Assembly (NCBI RefSeq): GCF_006516965.1
Contig: NZ_VHLH01000020.1
Span: 1 to 64,000 of the forward strand
From: Pararhizobium mangrovi
Lineage (GTDB): Bacteria; Pseudomonadota; Alphaproteobacteria; Rhizobiales; Rhizobiaceae
Length of the DNA stretch: 64,000 nucleotides
Direction: 5' to 3'
Each line of letters opens with the position of its first letter. Position 1 is the first letter of the stretch. Below are positions 26,836 through 36,213 of the stretch, one piece after another. A model generated the notes under the pieces. It saw only the letters and a list, made by a program, of their open reading frames with translations, made no database searches and was not told where the DNA came from. The position numbers and the translations under genes are program-made.

Positions 26836-27785
26836 GGAGGGAGATCTCCGGTCGTGACGGCACTTCGGGCGCGCCGTCATCCTTCGACACTCGGTCCGAA
26901 ACACAGATGTCCGTGCGGGACGCAGATCCCGCGCGCAGCCAGTGCGACAAATTGAATGATGCAGAGTTCCCTATGGCTTTAACGGACGAGGCGCCGGCAA
27001 AGGAAGGGGTCGATAGTGATGTCCGACTGACTTTGCACGATGTGACGATCGAGTATCCGCTGTCAAAAACGTCATCGAGCCGATTTTCGGATTTCGCGCG
27101 AACCGTCGGCGGGCAATTCGTCTCTCATGACGATCGACGCTTCATCCGTGCTCTTGATCGCATCAGCCTCGATTTTCCAAACGGATCGCGAGTCGGCCTG
27201 CTCGGAGGTAATGGCTCCGGGAAGTCGACGCTTCTGCGCACGCTGGCAGGAATTCTGCCGCTGACGGCTGGCGAACGCATAATCAGGGGCCAAATTGCCA
27301 CGCTATTTTCGGCGGGCGTCGGTATCGATCCCGAAAAAAACGGTATCGCGAACATCTACCGGATGGCGGCGCTCTACAACATACCCCGGCGGAGGGTGCC
27401 GGAGCTGATCGACGACATCGTCGAGTTCACCGAACTCGGCGAGTTCATCGAGTTACCCGTGAAAAGCTATTCTTCCGGGATGGCGTCGCGGTTGGGTTTC
27501 GGCTTCGTCACGAATATCAATGCCGATGTGATCCTCGTGGACGAGGTCATCGGTACTGGGGACAACAACTTCAAGGACAAGGCGCGCGAGCGCATGGAGC
27601 GTTTTCTCGCCGACCGAGGTATCATCGTGGTGGCGTCCCACTCGGTTGAAGTTCTCGAAACCCTTTGCCATACGGGGCTCGTGCTGGACCAGGGCTCCGT
27701 TGCCTTTTATGGCGACATCGCCGAAGCCGGCGAGTTCCACCGGGAACTCAAGAAAGACCAGAAGAAGCGCAAGGCCGACAGCTGA
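26814..27785 (+). CDS. Polysaccharide export ABC ATPase (KpsT/Wzt-like)
   Basis: The protein (up to 323 residues) is the ATPase partner of the permease just upstream. It shows the KpsT pattern: VTIEYPL at the start of the cassette, Walker A GGNGSGKSTLL, a Q-loop region with IATLFSAGVGID, the KSYSSGMASRLGF signature, and Walker B VILVDEVIGTGD. It ends soon after the cassette, so it lacks the carbohydrate-binding C-terminal domain of Wzt. The start is uncertain: ATGs at 26814, 26907 and 26973 are all in frame and none has a strong ribosome site; the last gives a typical KpsT length (270 residues). The N-terminal 50 residues are non-conserved in appearance. Confidence 0.87.
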   Translation: MADLPHLRREISGRDGTSGAPSSFDTRSETQMSVRDADPARSQCDKLNDAEFPMALTDEAPAKEGVDSDVRLTLHDVTIEYPLSKTSSSRFSDFARTVGGQFVSHDDRRFIRALDRISLDFPNGSRVGLLGGNGSGKSTLLRTLAGILPLTAGERIIRGQIATLFSAGVGIDPEKNGIANIYRMAALYNIPRRRVPELIDDIVEFTELGEFIELPVKSYSSGMASRLGFGFVTNINADVILVDEVIGTGDNNFKDKARERMERFLADRGIIVVASHSVEVLETLCHTGLVLDQGSVAFYGDIAEAGEFHRELKKDQKKRKADS

Positions 27786-27819
27786 TCGGCATTGGCGCGT
27801 CCGGCGAGCCCGTCTTGCG

Positions 27820-30081
27820 CTAGCGAACCTGCCAGAACGGCCGAATGCCGTCATGGGCGTCGAACAGCGGCTTGAGGCGGACAGGATCCGGATGCGCCGG
27901 GCAGTTTGCGGGATCTTGCCCGAAGCGGCGGCGGTAGCCTTCCATGATGGGAAGGAAGCGGTCCGTGTCGAAGGCGTCGATCTGCTCGTACGGCCAGTGG
28001 CCCTTCATGTGGCCGGCGAGCCATTCGACCGCGGTGGCAAGGCTTTGTCCTTCGGGTCCCTCGAACGCCCAGAGGTCCTCGCCGACCGTGGCGGCGAGTT
28101 CGCTCAGATGGATCCAGCCCTGCAGGTTGAAGGCGCAGTAGTGCGCCGTCGTCGTCCGGTTCAGCTCCTCCGGCTGTGCGCCTTCGGCCGTGAACTGCGC
28201 GCAGATGCGGCTCAGGCTGTCGCGCAGGACGGTGCGAACGCGTTGCCGGTCGCCGAGATAGAGCGCGATCGAGGCCGTCTGAAGGTCGTAATAGGTGCCG
28301 TGATTGTTCTTTGCCGAACGCTCGCCGATTGCCTGGCGCGATGAACCAAGCCAATGCAGGAAGCGTTCGAGCCACGTCTCGAACGTCGCCAGATCCGTCG
28401 CGCTCAGGACGCCCGTCGGTCCGAGAATGCGCATCGCGTCGAGAAAGAAGTAGAAGTCCTTCGTCTCGATGATGCCGCTGCTGCTTCCGCGGTTGCGGTC
28501 GTGGCCGGGGCGCACCTGCGCGTAGTCCAGATGAGGGTTCATCGCCGTTGCGGGCTCGACGAACCATCGCCGAACGAGAGTGCCGGCATGGACGGCATAC
28601 CGCTCTTCGCCGGTCTCGCGGTAGGCGAGGGCCAGGACGAAGGTGTCGTCGAAGAGGCGCTGCAGCCGCGTCCGGTCGTAGCGTTCGCTGAGAGGCTCGT
28701 AGAGACGCGTTCCGGGCACGCGCTTGCCGTCGCGGTGAACGTGCGGGAAGACGCGCAGCGGATGCGGCCAATAGTAAGGCGCCGGATGCCAGTAATCCTT
28801 CGGATCGCCGCTCGGCGGAAGCGTGGTCTTGTCGACGACGGTGTGCGGTCCGCGGGTCAGCGCGGCGTCGGCCGCCTCGATCAAGCGCTCGCGCAAGGGG
28901 GCCGGCATCGGCGGCGCGGCAGCGCGTTCCGTGCGTATGAAGACGCCGCCCTCGGCGCCGCCCATGGTTCCATGGGCCGCATCGAGGCGCTCCAGCAGGC
29001 CGATAACCCCTTGCGAGCGGGCGACGCCGCGTCCGACGAGACCTTCCTGTCCCGAGCCCTGCTCGAGTTCGCCGCGTCCGGAAAAGAGCCGCGCGACCCA
29101 GCCGGACCGGGTCGTCGCCCCGGCCTCCGGCGCATAGGCCGGGGCCGGCATGTCCCAGGGTTCGATCGGCCACTGGTCCCAGGCGCCGGAAACCCCGAGG
29201 CGCCAGAAGAGTTCGACCTTCGGACGTCGCCCATAGGGGTGTTGCGTGTCGAAGCGCTCTCGCGCATCGCAGCGAAACAGGATCTGCGGCTCTTCGTCGG
29301 CGCTCGGTTCGAAATCCGGCGAAAGCAGGTCGGCATTGTCGCCGACGCGGGCCATCGGCACGACATGATAGGCAAAATGCGGGTTGGCGACGACGTCCGA
29401 TCGAAGCGCCTGCCAGGCCTTTTGCGTGAAAAAGCAATTACCGTCGAACGGCAGGACCCATTTCGCCCGCGGCCTGCCGTCTTCCAGAGCGGCGTTGCGC
29501 GCGCCGTTGTTGTTCATCACCGCATTGTTCTTGAAGCGGTGCAGGCGCATGAGGACGCGTTCGCGTTCGGCCGGCTTAAGCTTTTCGAAGAAGCGCCCCG
29601 AAGGTGCGAAGCGCACCGGTACGCCGGCGATGTCCCAGCCCGCGGTTCGGTAGCGTTCGGGCTCGAAGGGAAGGTGGAGATAGGCGACGTTCCGCCTTTC
29701 CAGGAGGTCGAGGATCTCGCGCTCCATGGCTGGATCGACGATCCGGTTGACGACGAAGCGCTTCTCGCAATCCTTAAGCTCCGGTTCCTCGTCGAGAATG
29801 AAGGCGAGGTTGCGCAGCGACTGGCCCACGCTGTGGCGTGGAGGCAGGTCGTTGCCGATGATGCGGTAGAGCACGAAGCGATCCGGTGTCTTCGCGATGC
29901 TCGATTCCGCATACGCCTTCTTCAGGCTCGCCTCGTCCGGAATGGGTGGCGCGCCCCGGCTCGACGCCCGATCGATGCGTACGGCCGTCGGTGCGGCCTC
30001 GCGCATCCGCGCGCGCAGCCAGTAGGCGCCCGGAACATAGGCGGCGATGCGTTTTGCCCTGAGGAAAAGCTTCTGTTTCAT
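27820..30081 (-). CDS. Glycosyltransferase-like plus alginate-lyase-like fusion protein (paralogue A)
   Basis: The 753-residue protein has two parts. Residues about 65-310 form a domain with RIIGNDLPPRHSVGQSLRN, RFVVNRIVDP, NNNGARNAAL (190-199) and WVLPFDGNCFFT (208-219). The ARN-then-D pattern resembles family-2 GT-A glycosyltransferases with D213-G-N215 where DxD is expected. Residues about 400-745 match the alginate-lyase superfamily (SGDPKDYWHPAPYYWPHP; WFVEPATAMNPHLDYAQVRP). K-N-N-H at 591-594 and R642/Y648 align with the catalytic Asn-His and Arg/Tyr of PL5 lyases. There is no signal peptide, so it is probably cytoplasmic. The ATG at 30081 is chosen because upstream codons are composition shadows. 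It ends tail-to-tail with the exporter ATPase. The same module recurs at 32132. Confidence 0.8.
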   Translation of the reverse strand: MKQKLFLRAKRIAAYVPGAYWLRARMREAAPTAVRIDRASSRGAPPIPDEASLKKAYAESSIAKTPDRFVLYRIIGNDLPPRHSVGQSLRNLAFILDEEPELKDCEKRFVVNRIVDPAMEREILDLLERRNVAYLHLPFEPERYRTAGWDIAGVPVRFAPSGRFFEKLKPAERERVLMRLHRFKNNAVMNNNGARNAALEDGRPRAKWVLPFDGNCFFTQKAWQALRSDVVANPHFAYHVVPMARVGDNADLLSPDFEPSADEEPQILFRCDARERFDTQHPYGRRPKVELFWRLGVSGAWDQWPIEPWDMPAPAYAPEAGATTRSGWVARLFSGRGELEQGSGQEGLVGRGVARSQGVIGLLERLDAAHGTMGGAEGGVFIRTERAAAPPMPAPLRERLIEAADAALTRGPHTVVDKTTLPPSGDPKDYWHPAPYYWPHPLRVFPHVHRDGKRVPGTRLYEPLSERYDRTRLQRLFDDTFVLALAYRETGEERYAVHAGTLVRRWFVEPATAMNPHLDYAQVRPGHDRNRGSSSGIIETKDFYFFLDAMRILGPTGVLSATDLATFETWLERFLHWLGSSRQAIGERSAKNNHGTYYDLQTASIALYLGDRQRVRTVLRDSLSRICAQFTAEGAQPEELNRTTTAHYCAFNLQGWIHLSELAATVGEDLWAFEGPEGQSLATAVEWLAGHMKGHWPYEQIDAFDTDRFLPIMEGYRRRFGQDPANCPAHPDPVRLKPLFDAHDGIRPFWQVR

Positions 30082-30357
30082 GAATGTGCTTGGAGGGACA
30101 CTCGACACTGCCCTGCTGGAACTCGCGATGCCTGCCGTACTCGCCGCGGGCCGCAACGGGGTAGCAGCGAGGAGGGGCCGCGGCAATGTGCATGCCCGAG
30201 ACCGGCGGATGGTTTTGCAGCGAGCGAGGGCTTGTGAGGGGCCGTCTTTCAAGCGATAAGTAATCGATCCGAAAGGGGCATCCTTTCGAGAAGCGGCCAT
30301 GCCGCCCGGCGTGCATGGTCGACGCCCGTTTGAACATCGAAACCGCGAATTCTGGAG

Positions 30358-31149
30358 TTGACCCTAGGCGTGGCGCTCGTTTCGGTCCTGACGCCGGCTG
30401 CCAATGCGGCGAGAACGATCCTCGCATGCATCGAGTCCGTCGGCTGCCAACGCGACGTCGATCTCGAGCATGTCGTCGTCGACGACGGATCGTGCGATGC
30501 GACGGCCGCGCTCGTCGAGGAGGCGTGCCGGGACGATCCGCGATTGAAGCTTGTCCGGCACGAAAGAAGCTTGGGCGCGGGGCCCGCGCGCAATCGTGCT
30601 GCCGAAGCCGCCGGCGGCCGTTTCGTCGCCTTTCTCGACGCCGACGATCGCTGGCTGCCGGACAAGCTTTCCACGCAGCTTGCATACATGCGGGGAAATG
30701 CCGTCGCCTTCAGCTACGGCGCCTACAGGGTCTATCGCGACGATGCCCCGAGCAAGGCGCGGATCTTCCGTCCGCCGGCCACGCTCTGCTATGCCGATCT
30801 GCTTGCCTCCTGCCCGATCGGCTGTTCGACGGTCATGCTGGATCGCGAACGGACCGGGCAAGTGGCGATGCCGGCGATCCGCAGCGGACAGGATTGGGCC
30901 TATTGGCTGGCGCTGACCCGCTCGGGCCTGCGTGCGCACGCCTTTCCCGGTGTCCATACCGCTTACACCGTGCGGCGCGGTTCGCTCTCGGCGAACAAGC
31001 TCAGGAAACTCAGGGACGTCTTTGCGATCTACCGCGACCAGGAACGGCTTTCGCCGTTGGCGAGTTGCCGTTTTCTCGCCGCGCACGCGCAGTACGTGGT
31101 GTCGGGCAAACGGCGGTTTCTCGCTGCGGAGCGCGACGGGGAGCTTTGA
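30358..31149 (+). CDS. Family 2 glycosyltransferase
   Basis: The 263-residue protein is a GT-A fold transferase: VALVSVLTPAANAARTILAC at the start, VVVDDGSCDATAALVEEA (nucleotide binding), ARNRAAEAAGGRFVAFLDAD (the DxD metal site) and SGQDWAYWLALTRSGL in the acceptor region. It would add a sugar from a nucleotide donor to the growing glycan in the cytoplasm. The start is unclear: TTG at 30358 and GTG at 30370 are both possible, with GGAG at 30353. It lies divergent from the 27820 gene with 276 bases between, in which nothing else was recognised, and 4 bases ahead of the next glycosyltransferase. Confidence 0.87.
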   Translation: MTLGVALVSVLTPAANAARTILACIESVGCQRDVDLEHVVVDDGSCDATAALVEEACRDDPRLKLVRHERSLGAGPARNRAAEAAGGRFVAFLDADDRWLPDKLSTQLAYMRGNAVAFSYGAYRVYRDDAPSKARIFRPPATLCYADLLASCPIGCSTVMLDRERTGQVAMPAIRSGQDWAYWLALTRSGLRAHAFPGVHTAYTVRRGSLSANKLRKLRDVFAIYRDQERLSPLASCRFLAAHAQYVVSGKRRFLAAERDGEL

Positions 31150-31153
31150 CGAC

Positions 31154-32086
31154 GTGAGGGCGACGGGACCGGAAAACCTGAAGGCGGTAGAGGGAAGCAA
31201 CGTCGCGACCCTCGCCGACCCACAAACGCCGATGCTTTCGGTGGTCGTTCCGATCTACCGGCAGTGGGAAAGCGTGCCTGCGCTCGTCACGGCGCTTGCG
31301 GACCAGACGCTTTCCGACGCCGCGTTCGAGATCGTGCTGGTCGACAACGAGCCGGACGGGCGCCATACGATTCCATCCTGCATCCAGCGGGAAAACATCG
31401 TCGTTTGCCCGTGCGAAGCACCGGGGTCGTATGCTGCGCGCAATGCCGGCGTGCGGGTTGCGCAAGGGGCGTGGCTCGTCTTCACGGACGCCGATTGCCT
31501 TCCCGCACCCGGGTGGCTCGAAGCGATGCTCGCCGCGTTCGAAGGTGGCGAGCGTCTCGTCGCGGGTCCGATCGTCGTCAGGGCGTCCGACAGTTCCCCG
31601 ACCCCGAGCGAGATTTTCGACACCGTGCGCGGTATTCCGCAGGAACGCTACGTTCGCCGCGGTTATGCGGCGACGGCGAACCTCGGTGTCTCTCGCGCGG
31701 CGTTCGATGCCGTCGGCGGGTTCGATGCCGCGCGGTTTTCCGGAGGCGACGCGGAATTCTGCCGGCGGTTACGAGGGGAGGGCATCGTTCCGGCCTACGC
31801 GCCGGCGGCGCAGGTGGAGCATCCCGCGCGGCGCAGCTGGGCTCAACTGGTCCTTAAGACCCGGCGTGTTAGGGGAGGGCAGCTCGCGCCGGGAACGCCA
31901 TGGCGGTATCGCTCCTCCATGCGCGTTTTCGCGGGGCTGCCAATCAACGCGTGGCGCCTGGCGCGCGCAAACGGACATAGCGCACGCTATAGATTGATTG
32001 CGATCGGCATGCTGTGCGCGTTATGGCCGATCGAACTTGCCGAGGCCTGGCGCCTGCGCCGTGGAGGTGCGGCGGAGCGGCGATGA
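31154..32086 (+). CDS. Family 2 glycosyltransferase
   Basis: The 310-residue GT-A protein shows LSVVVPIYRQWESVPALVTA, IVLVDNEPDG, AARNAGVRVAQGAWLVFTDA followed by DC (DxD site) and the GGFDAARFSGGDAEFCRRLR acceptor/catalytic region typical of rhamnosyl- or galactofuranosyl-type GT2 enzymes. A GTG at 31154 with GGGGAG upstream is taken as start; an ATG at 31231 is close to the conserved core and also possible. The C-terminus has a membrane-associating stretch (IAIGMLCALWPIELAEAW). It sits between another GT2 and the giant multidomain gene, all on one strand. Confidence 0.87.
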   Translation: MRATGPENLKAVEGSNVATLADPQTPMLSVVVPIYRQWESVPALVTALADQTLSDAAFEIVLVDNEPDGRHTIPSCIQRENIVVCPCEAPGSYAARNAGVRVAQGAWLVFTDADCLPAPGWLEAMLAAFEGGERLVAGPIVVRASDSSPTPSEIFDTVRGIPQERYVRRGYAATANLGVSRAAFDAVGGFDAARFSGGDAEFCRRLRGEGIVPAYAPAAQVEHPARRSWAQLVLKTRRVRGGQLAPGTPWRYRSSMRVFAGLPINAWRLARANGHSARYRLIAIGMLCALWPIELAEAWRLRRGGAAERR

Positions 32087-32131
32087 AGAGGGCCGGAATT
32101 GTTACATTCGATGCAGGGATCAGCGACGCTC

Positions 32132-35100
32132 ATGGATGATTTCTTCAAGGACATGCGGCCGTTCTTCCATCGACGCGCGCTGATCTACGTCGATGTCGGC
32201 GCACATCATGGCATGGCCTACCAGAGCCTGGCAGAAGCCGGGTTCGATATCCTCGAAGCGCATCTGATCGAGCCGGACCCGCAGAACTTCGAGGCGCTGA
32301 CCGTGCTTCAGGGTGGCGAAGGGTCCCGCGTCGTCCTGCACAATTTCGCTTCGGGGCGTGGGCCGGGCAGCGCACGCCTTCGTTCGGCCGGCGCGCTCTC
32401 GCGGATCGTTACGGCCGACGAGGACGGCAATTGCGATCCCTTGCTCGTCGAGGTCGACGTCGTATCGCTCGACACGCTGTCGCAGAGCTTTGCCTCCAAG
32501 CATATCTCCATCCTGAAGATCGACGTCGAGACCTACGATGAAGAGGTGCTCGCCGGAGCGCATGAACTGCTTTCGCAAGGCCGTGTCGATGTCGTTTACG
32601 TCGAGGCGGGGATCGATCAGGCGTCCGCGCAGAACAGCTATTACCGCCGGATCGAAGACCTTCTGAACGGCTACGATTACGGCCTCTTCCGCATCTACGA
32701 GCAGCACGGCGAATGGATCGAGGACGATCCGCTGATGCGTCGTTTGAACCTCGCCTTCATGAGTCGAAGCTTCGCGGAAAAGAACCCGTATCGGCTCGTG
32801 AACGAGCTCTACGCCGCAAGAAACCAAGTGGAAGATATCAGCGAGCGGATGCACTCCGCCGACGCCGCACGCGAGGATGCGCTTGCGAGCATCCGTGTGC
32901 TCGAGGAACAGGTAAAGCATTACAACGAAGCGGACTGGGAGCGCAAATTCGTAAAGGCCGACGCAGAGCGCATCACGCTGAGAGCGAAGCTCGAGGAAAC
33001 GCAGCAGCGCGAACGCACGCTTCTTGAGCAGACATCGGAACTGAAGAGTGCCACGGAGCAGGTTTCGAACCTCGAGAAAAGTCTGAAAAAAAGTTTTGAC
33101 AAGTTTGAGGAAGAGCGCACCGGGTTCGTCGCGGAGCTGACCCGCCGAAAGGAGAAGGTGCAGTCGCTCGAAAGCCAACTTGCCGAACTTAATGAAGCGC
33201 ACGAAAAGCTTTCGAACGAGGTTGAAGCGAGCAGAAATGCCGCTACCAAAAGCGAAGCAAAGCGCGAACGGCTAGAGGCGGAACTTGCAGACGAGCGTAA
33301 TTCGCTCATGACGCGTGAAAAAGAAGCGGAAGCGAACGCCCGGACTGCGTTTTCGGAAGAGCACGAACGGAAGAAGCTCGAACGCCAGCTCGCGCAGGAG
33401 CGTGAACAATACGCCGACAAGCTCGCCGAATACGAGAAAGCCTATCAGAAGCTGAAGACGAGCGTGACCTCACCGCTCCTGCGAGAACGCGATTCCTTCG
33501 TCAGTTACGCGGACCAGTTAGAGCGACAGTATCTTGCCGTCTTGCACAGCAGGAGCTGGCGTCTGATGCGCCCGGTGCGTGTCGTGCTTCGTAAGGGGCG
33601 TGGGTGGTTCGGCAAGCCAAACCACCCCAACCGACTGCCGAAGCGGCCGGGGGCGACGCCGTCCAAACAATTCGCTTCCCTCTTCGAAGGCGAACAGCTC
33701 GCTGCCGGATCGGCAGCCCGCAAAGCGAATGGTAGATCGAGTGGTTCGGCCAACGGCGTCGAGCGGCCACAGCCGACAAACATCGCCAAGTCGAAGAATG
33801 ACTCGCCACCCCGCGTTGCTTCGAACCCTCTGCCTTCCAGCAAACCAGCCGGTGAAGATGTCGATCCGTTGATCTCCCTGCGCACATACGTGCCAGCGAA
33901 CGAAGACGCGTTGAAGAAGGAATACGCGAGGAAGGGGCTCGACCGGGAGGACGATACGTTCGTCCTTTACCGTATCATCGGCAACGACCTCGTTCCGCGT
34001 CACCGCAAAGGTCAGTCGCGCGACAATGTCCGTTTTATCCTCGAGAACGAACCTGAACTGGAGAACTGCGAGAAACGGTGGATCGTCAATCGGATCTTCG
34101 ATGCGGAAGAAGAGCGACACATCGTTGAACTGCTGGACCGCCATCATCAGGACTATACGGTCATCCCCTTCGATTATCAGGTCTACAAGCACATCGAATG
34201 GGACGAAAGCACGCTACCTTCCGAAGGGTTCCTGAACTCAAAAGAATTTTCTAAAATGCAGGGCGAAGAGCAGCGTATGCGGGCGCGCACGGCGACGTAC
34301 CGGCTGAAGAACATCTACGTCATGAACAATAACGGTGCTCGGAATACCGCGTTGGAAGGCGGTAAGCGTCGTGCAAAGTGGGTTCTTCCCTGGGACGGAA
34401 ACTGTTTTCTGACGAAGCAGGCATGGAGCGAGATACGCGAGGCGGTCGGGGCCCGTCCTCATCTGAAGTATTTTGCCGTTCCGATGGACCGCGCGGCTTC
34501 GAACGATGTTCTGAAGAACGATGGATACGTGCCGAATGCGGTGGAGGAGCCGCAGATCATTTTCCGGCGCGACACGACGGAACGGTTCAACGAGGCGTTC
34601 CCCTACGGTCGTCGGCCTAAGGTGGAGATGTTCTGGCGTCTCGGCATGCCGGGGAAATGGGACCGGTATCGCTACGATCCCTGGGACGTGCACGGAAGAG
34701 AACCTTCGGAGGACGCCGGTGCCTTCGGGATGGCAGGCTGGGTTGCGCGGCTCTTCTCGGGAATGGCCGATCTCGAACAGACGAGCATGAAAAGCTTCAA
34801 GGCACGCGGCATCGTGCGCCAGGAAGCCATCATGGAAACCATCGACCTTGTCGACCGGTTGACGGGGCGGCGGGCCATCCTGCCCGCCCTTCAGATCTAT
34901 TCGATCGGATTTCTAAACCGGTTGCGCGCAAGTTTGCGTGATGGCGCGGATGATGGCCTCGAAAGGTATGCGCGCGCGATCGTTACGGCGGCAGAAGATG
35001 CGATAGGGCGTGGGCCGTTCTCTGTCGTAGACAAGACGAGCCTGCCGCCGAGCGGCGACATTCATGATTACTGGCATCCCGCTCCCTACTGGCATCCGAA

Positions 35101-36145
35101 CCCGAATACAGCGAACCAGTTGCCGTATGTACGCAAGGATGGCGTGCGCGTGGAAGGTACGCAACTTTACGAGGAATCGAGTGATCAATACGACCGTACA
35201 CGGGTGCAACGGCTTTTCGACGATACGACGACCCTTGTATTCGCTCATCATCTGACCGGCGAACGGCGCTATGCGCAGAGGGCGGCGGAGAATGTTCGTC
35301 GATGGTTCGCCGATCCCGAAACGCGTATGTCGCCGCACCTGACGTATTCGCAGGTACGCAGAGGCCACAACAAGGATCTCGGCCAAGCCCGCGGTATCAT
35401 TGAACTCAAGGACCTCTACTATTTTCTCGATGCTGTGCGGCTGGTCATCCATACCGGTGAACTCGCCATCGAGGATGAACGCGCCTTTCGCGATTGGCTG
35501 AAAGAATATGCGGATTGGTTGGAATCGAGCCCACAGGGAGAGAAGGAGCGGGACGGGAATAACAATCACGGGACTTATTTCGACGTCCAGATCGCTTCGA
35601 TCTACGCTTATCTCGGGAACCGCGACAAGCTGCGTGAGACACTGACGCGATCGCTCGCGCGCCTGCCGGTGCAGATCGACGAAGAGGGTGTTCAGGAAGA
35701 AGAGCTGAACCGGCCGACGAGCGCACACTATTGCTGCTTCAATCTTCAGGGCTGGGTTACGCTTCTGAATATCTATCGAGCCTACGGCATGGATGTCGGA
35801 AGTTTTGGGCAGCGGCCTCTCAGCCTGTTGCAGGCAGCAATCCAATGGCTGCTAGAAAAGGATCTTGCGAACTGGCCCTATCAGCAGATCGATGCATTCG
35901 ATAACGAGCGTGGAGCACCGATCGCCCATTTCGCAAAGGCACTTGGCATCGACGTTCCCGCCGCTTATCAGAACGTGGACACGCTCGATTACAAGATGCT
36001 GTACGACCCGCATGACGGTATCGCGCCTTACTGGCAGACGGCAGGAGTGAGATGTGAACTCGACGCCAAGACGGTGGATCTGGACATGGCACGGCGCGAA
36101 CTTCATAAGAATGCAAGGGCAAACGCGCCGTCGACGACACATTGA
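32132..36145 (+). CDS. FkbM methyltransferase - coiled coil - glycosyltransferase-like - alginate-lyase-like fusion (paralogue B)
   Basis: The 1337-residue protein combines four parts. Residues 1-215 are an FkbM methyltransferase (IYVDVGAHHGMAYQSL motif I; ILKIDVETYDEEVLAG). Residues about 225-450 are a long charged coiled coil, ending in SRSWRLMRPVR (473-483). A Ser/Pro/Asn-rich linker follows to about 590. Residues 610-860 repeat the RIIGNDL/NNNGARN/DGN glycosyltransferase-like domain (D755, N757). Residues 950-1300 repeat the alginate-lyase-like domain with NNNH at 1143-1146 and R1194/Y1200. The ATG at 32132 is preferred because the start MDDFFKDMRPFF aligns with that of the 43536 protein; a TTG at 32099 with AGAGGG upstream and an ATG at 32111 are alternatives. 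No signal peptide is seen. It may act as a scaffolded glycan-assembly enzyme. Confidence 0.8.
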   Translation: MDDFFKDMRPFFHRRALIYVDVGAHHGMAYQSLAEAGFDILEAHLIEPDPQNFEALTVLQGGEGSRVVLHNFASGRGPGSARLRSAGALSRIVTADEDGNCDPLLVEVDVVSLDTLSQSFASKHISILKIDVETYDEEVLAGAHELLSQGRVDVVYVEAGIDQASAQNSYYRRIEDLLNGYDYGLFRIYEQHGEWIEDDPLMRRLNLAFMSRSFAEKNPYRLVNELYAARNQVEDISERMHSADAAREDALASIRVLEEQVKHYNEADWERKFVKADAERITLRAKLEETQQRERTLLEQTSELKSATEQVSNLEKSLKKSFDKFEEERTGFVAELTRRKEKVQSLESQLAELNEAHEKLSNEVEASRNAATKSEAKRERLEAELADERNSLMTREKEAEANARTAFSEEHERKKLERQLAQEREQYADKLAEYEKAYQKLKTSVTSPLLRERDSFVSYADQLERQYLAVLHSRSWRLMRPVRVVLRKGRGWFGKPNHPNRLPKRPGATPSKQFASLFEGEQLAAGSAARKANGRSSGSANGVERPQPTNIAKSKNDSPPRVASNPLPSSKPAGEDVDPLISLRTYVPANEDALKKEYARKGLDREDDTFVLYRIIGNDLVPRHRKGQSRDNVRFILENEPELENCEKRWIVNRIFDAEEERHIVELLDRHHQDYTVIPFDYQVYKHIEWDESTLPSEGFLNSKEFSKMQGEEQRMRARTATYRLKNIYVMNNNGARNTALEGGKRRAKWVLPWDGNCFLTKQAWSEIREAVGARPHLKYFAVPMDRAASNDVLKNDGYVPNAVEEPQIIFRRDTTERFNEAFPYGRRPKVEMFWRLGMPGKWDRYRYDPWDVHGREPSEDAGAFGMAGWVARLFSGMADLEQTSMKSFKARGIVRQEAIMETIDLVDRLTGRRAILPALQIYSIGFLNRLRASLRDGADDGLERYARAIVTAAEDAIGRGPFSVVDKTSLPPSGDIHDYWHPAPYWHPNPNTANQLPYVRKDGVRVEGTQLYEESSDQYDRTRVQRLFDDTTTLVFAHHLTGERRYAQRAAENVRRWFADPETRMSPHLTYSQVRRGHNKDLGQARGIIELKDLYYFLDAVRLVIHTGELAIEDERAFRDWLKEYADWLESSPQGEKERDGNNNHGTYFDVQIASIYAYLGNRDKLRETLTRSLARLPVQIDEEGVQEEELNRPTSAHYCCFNLQGWVTLLNIYRAYGMDVGSFGQRPLSLLQAAIQWLLEKDLANWPYQQIDAFDNERGAPIAHFAKALGIDVPAAYQNVDTLDYKMLYDPHDGIAPYWQTAGVRCELDAKTVDLDMARRELHKNARANAPSTTH

Positions 36146-36213
36146 AGCGTTAAGTCCGAGATCGTTTTTGTCGGTCGTCCAAACGGCCGACCATATATGT
36201 TCGAAAGCATTTG

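Noticed and set aside
27820-36145. Alginate degradation or alginate biosynthesis operon
   Set aside because: Only the lyase-like domain recalls alginate; no secretion signal, no alg44/alg8/algG-type genes and no uronate catabolism genes are present.
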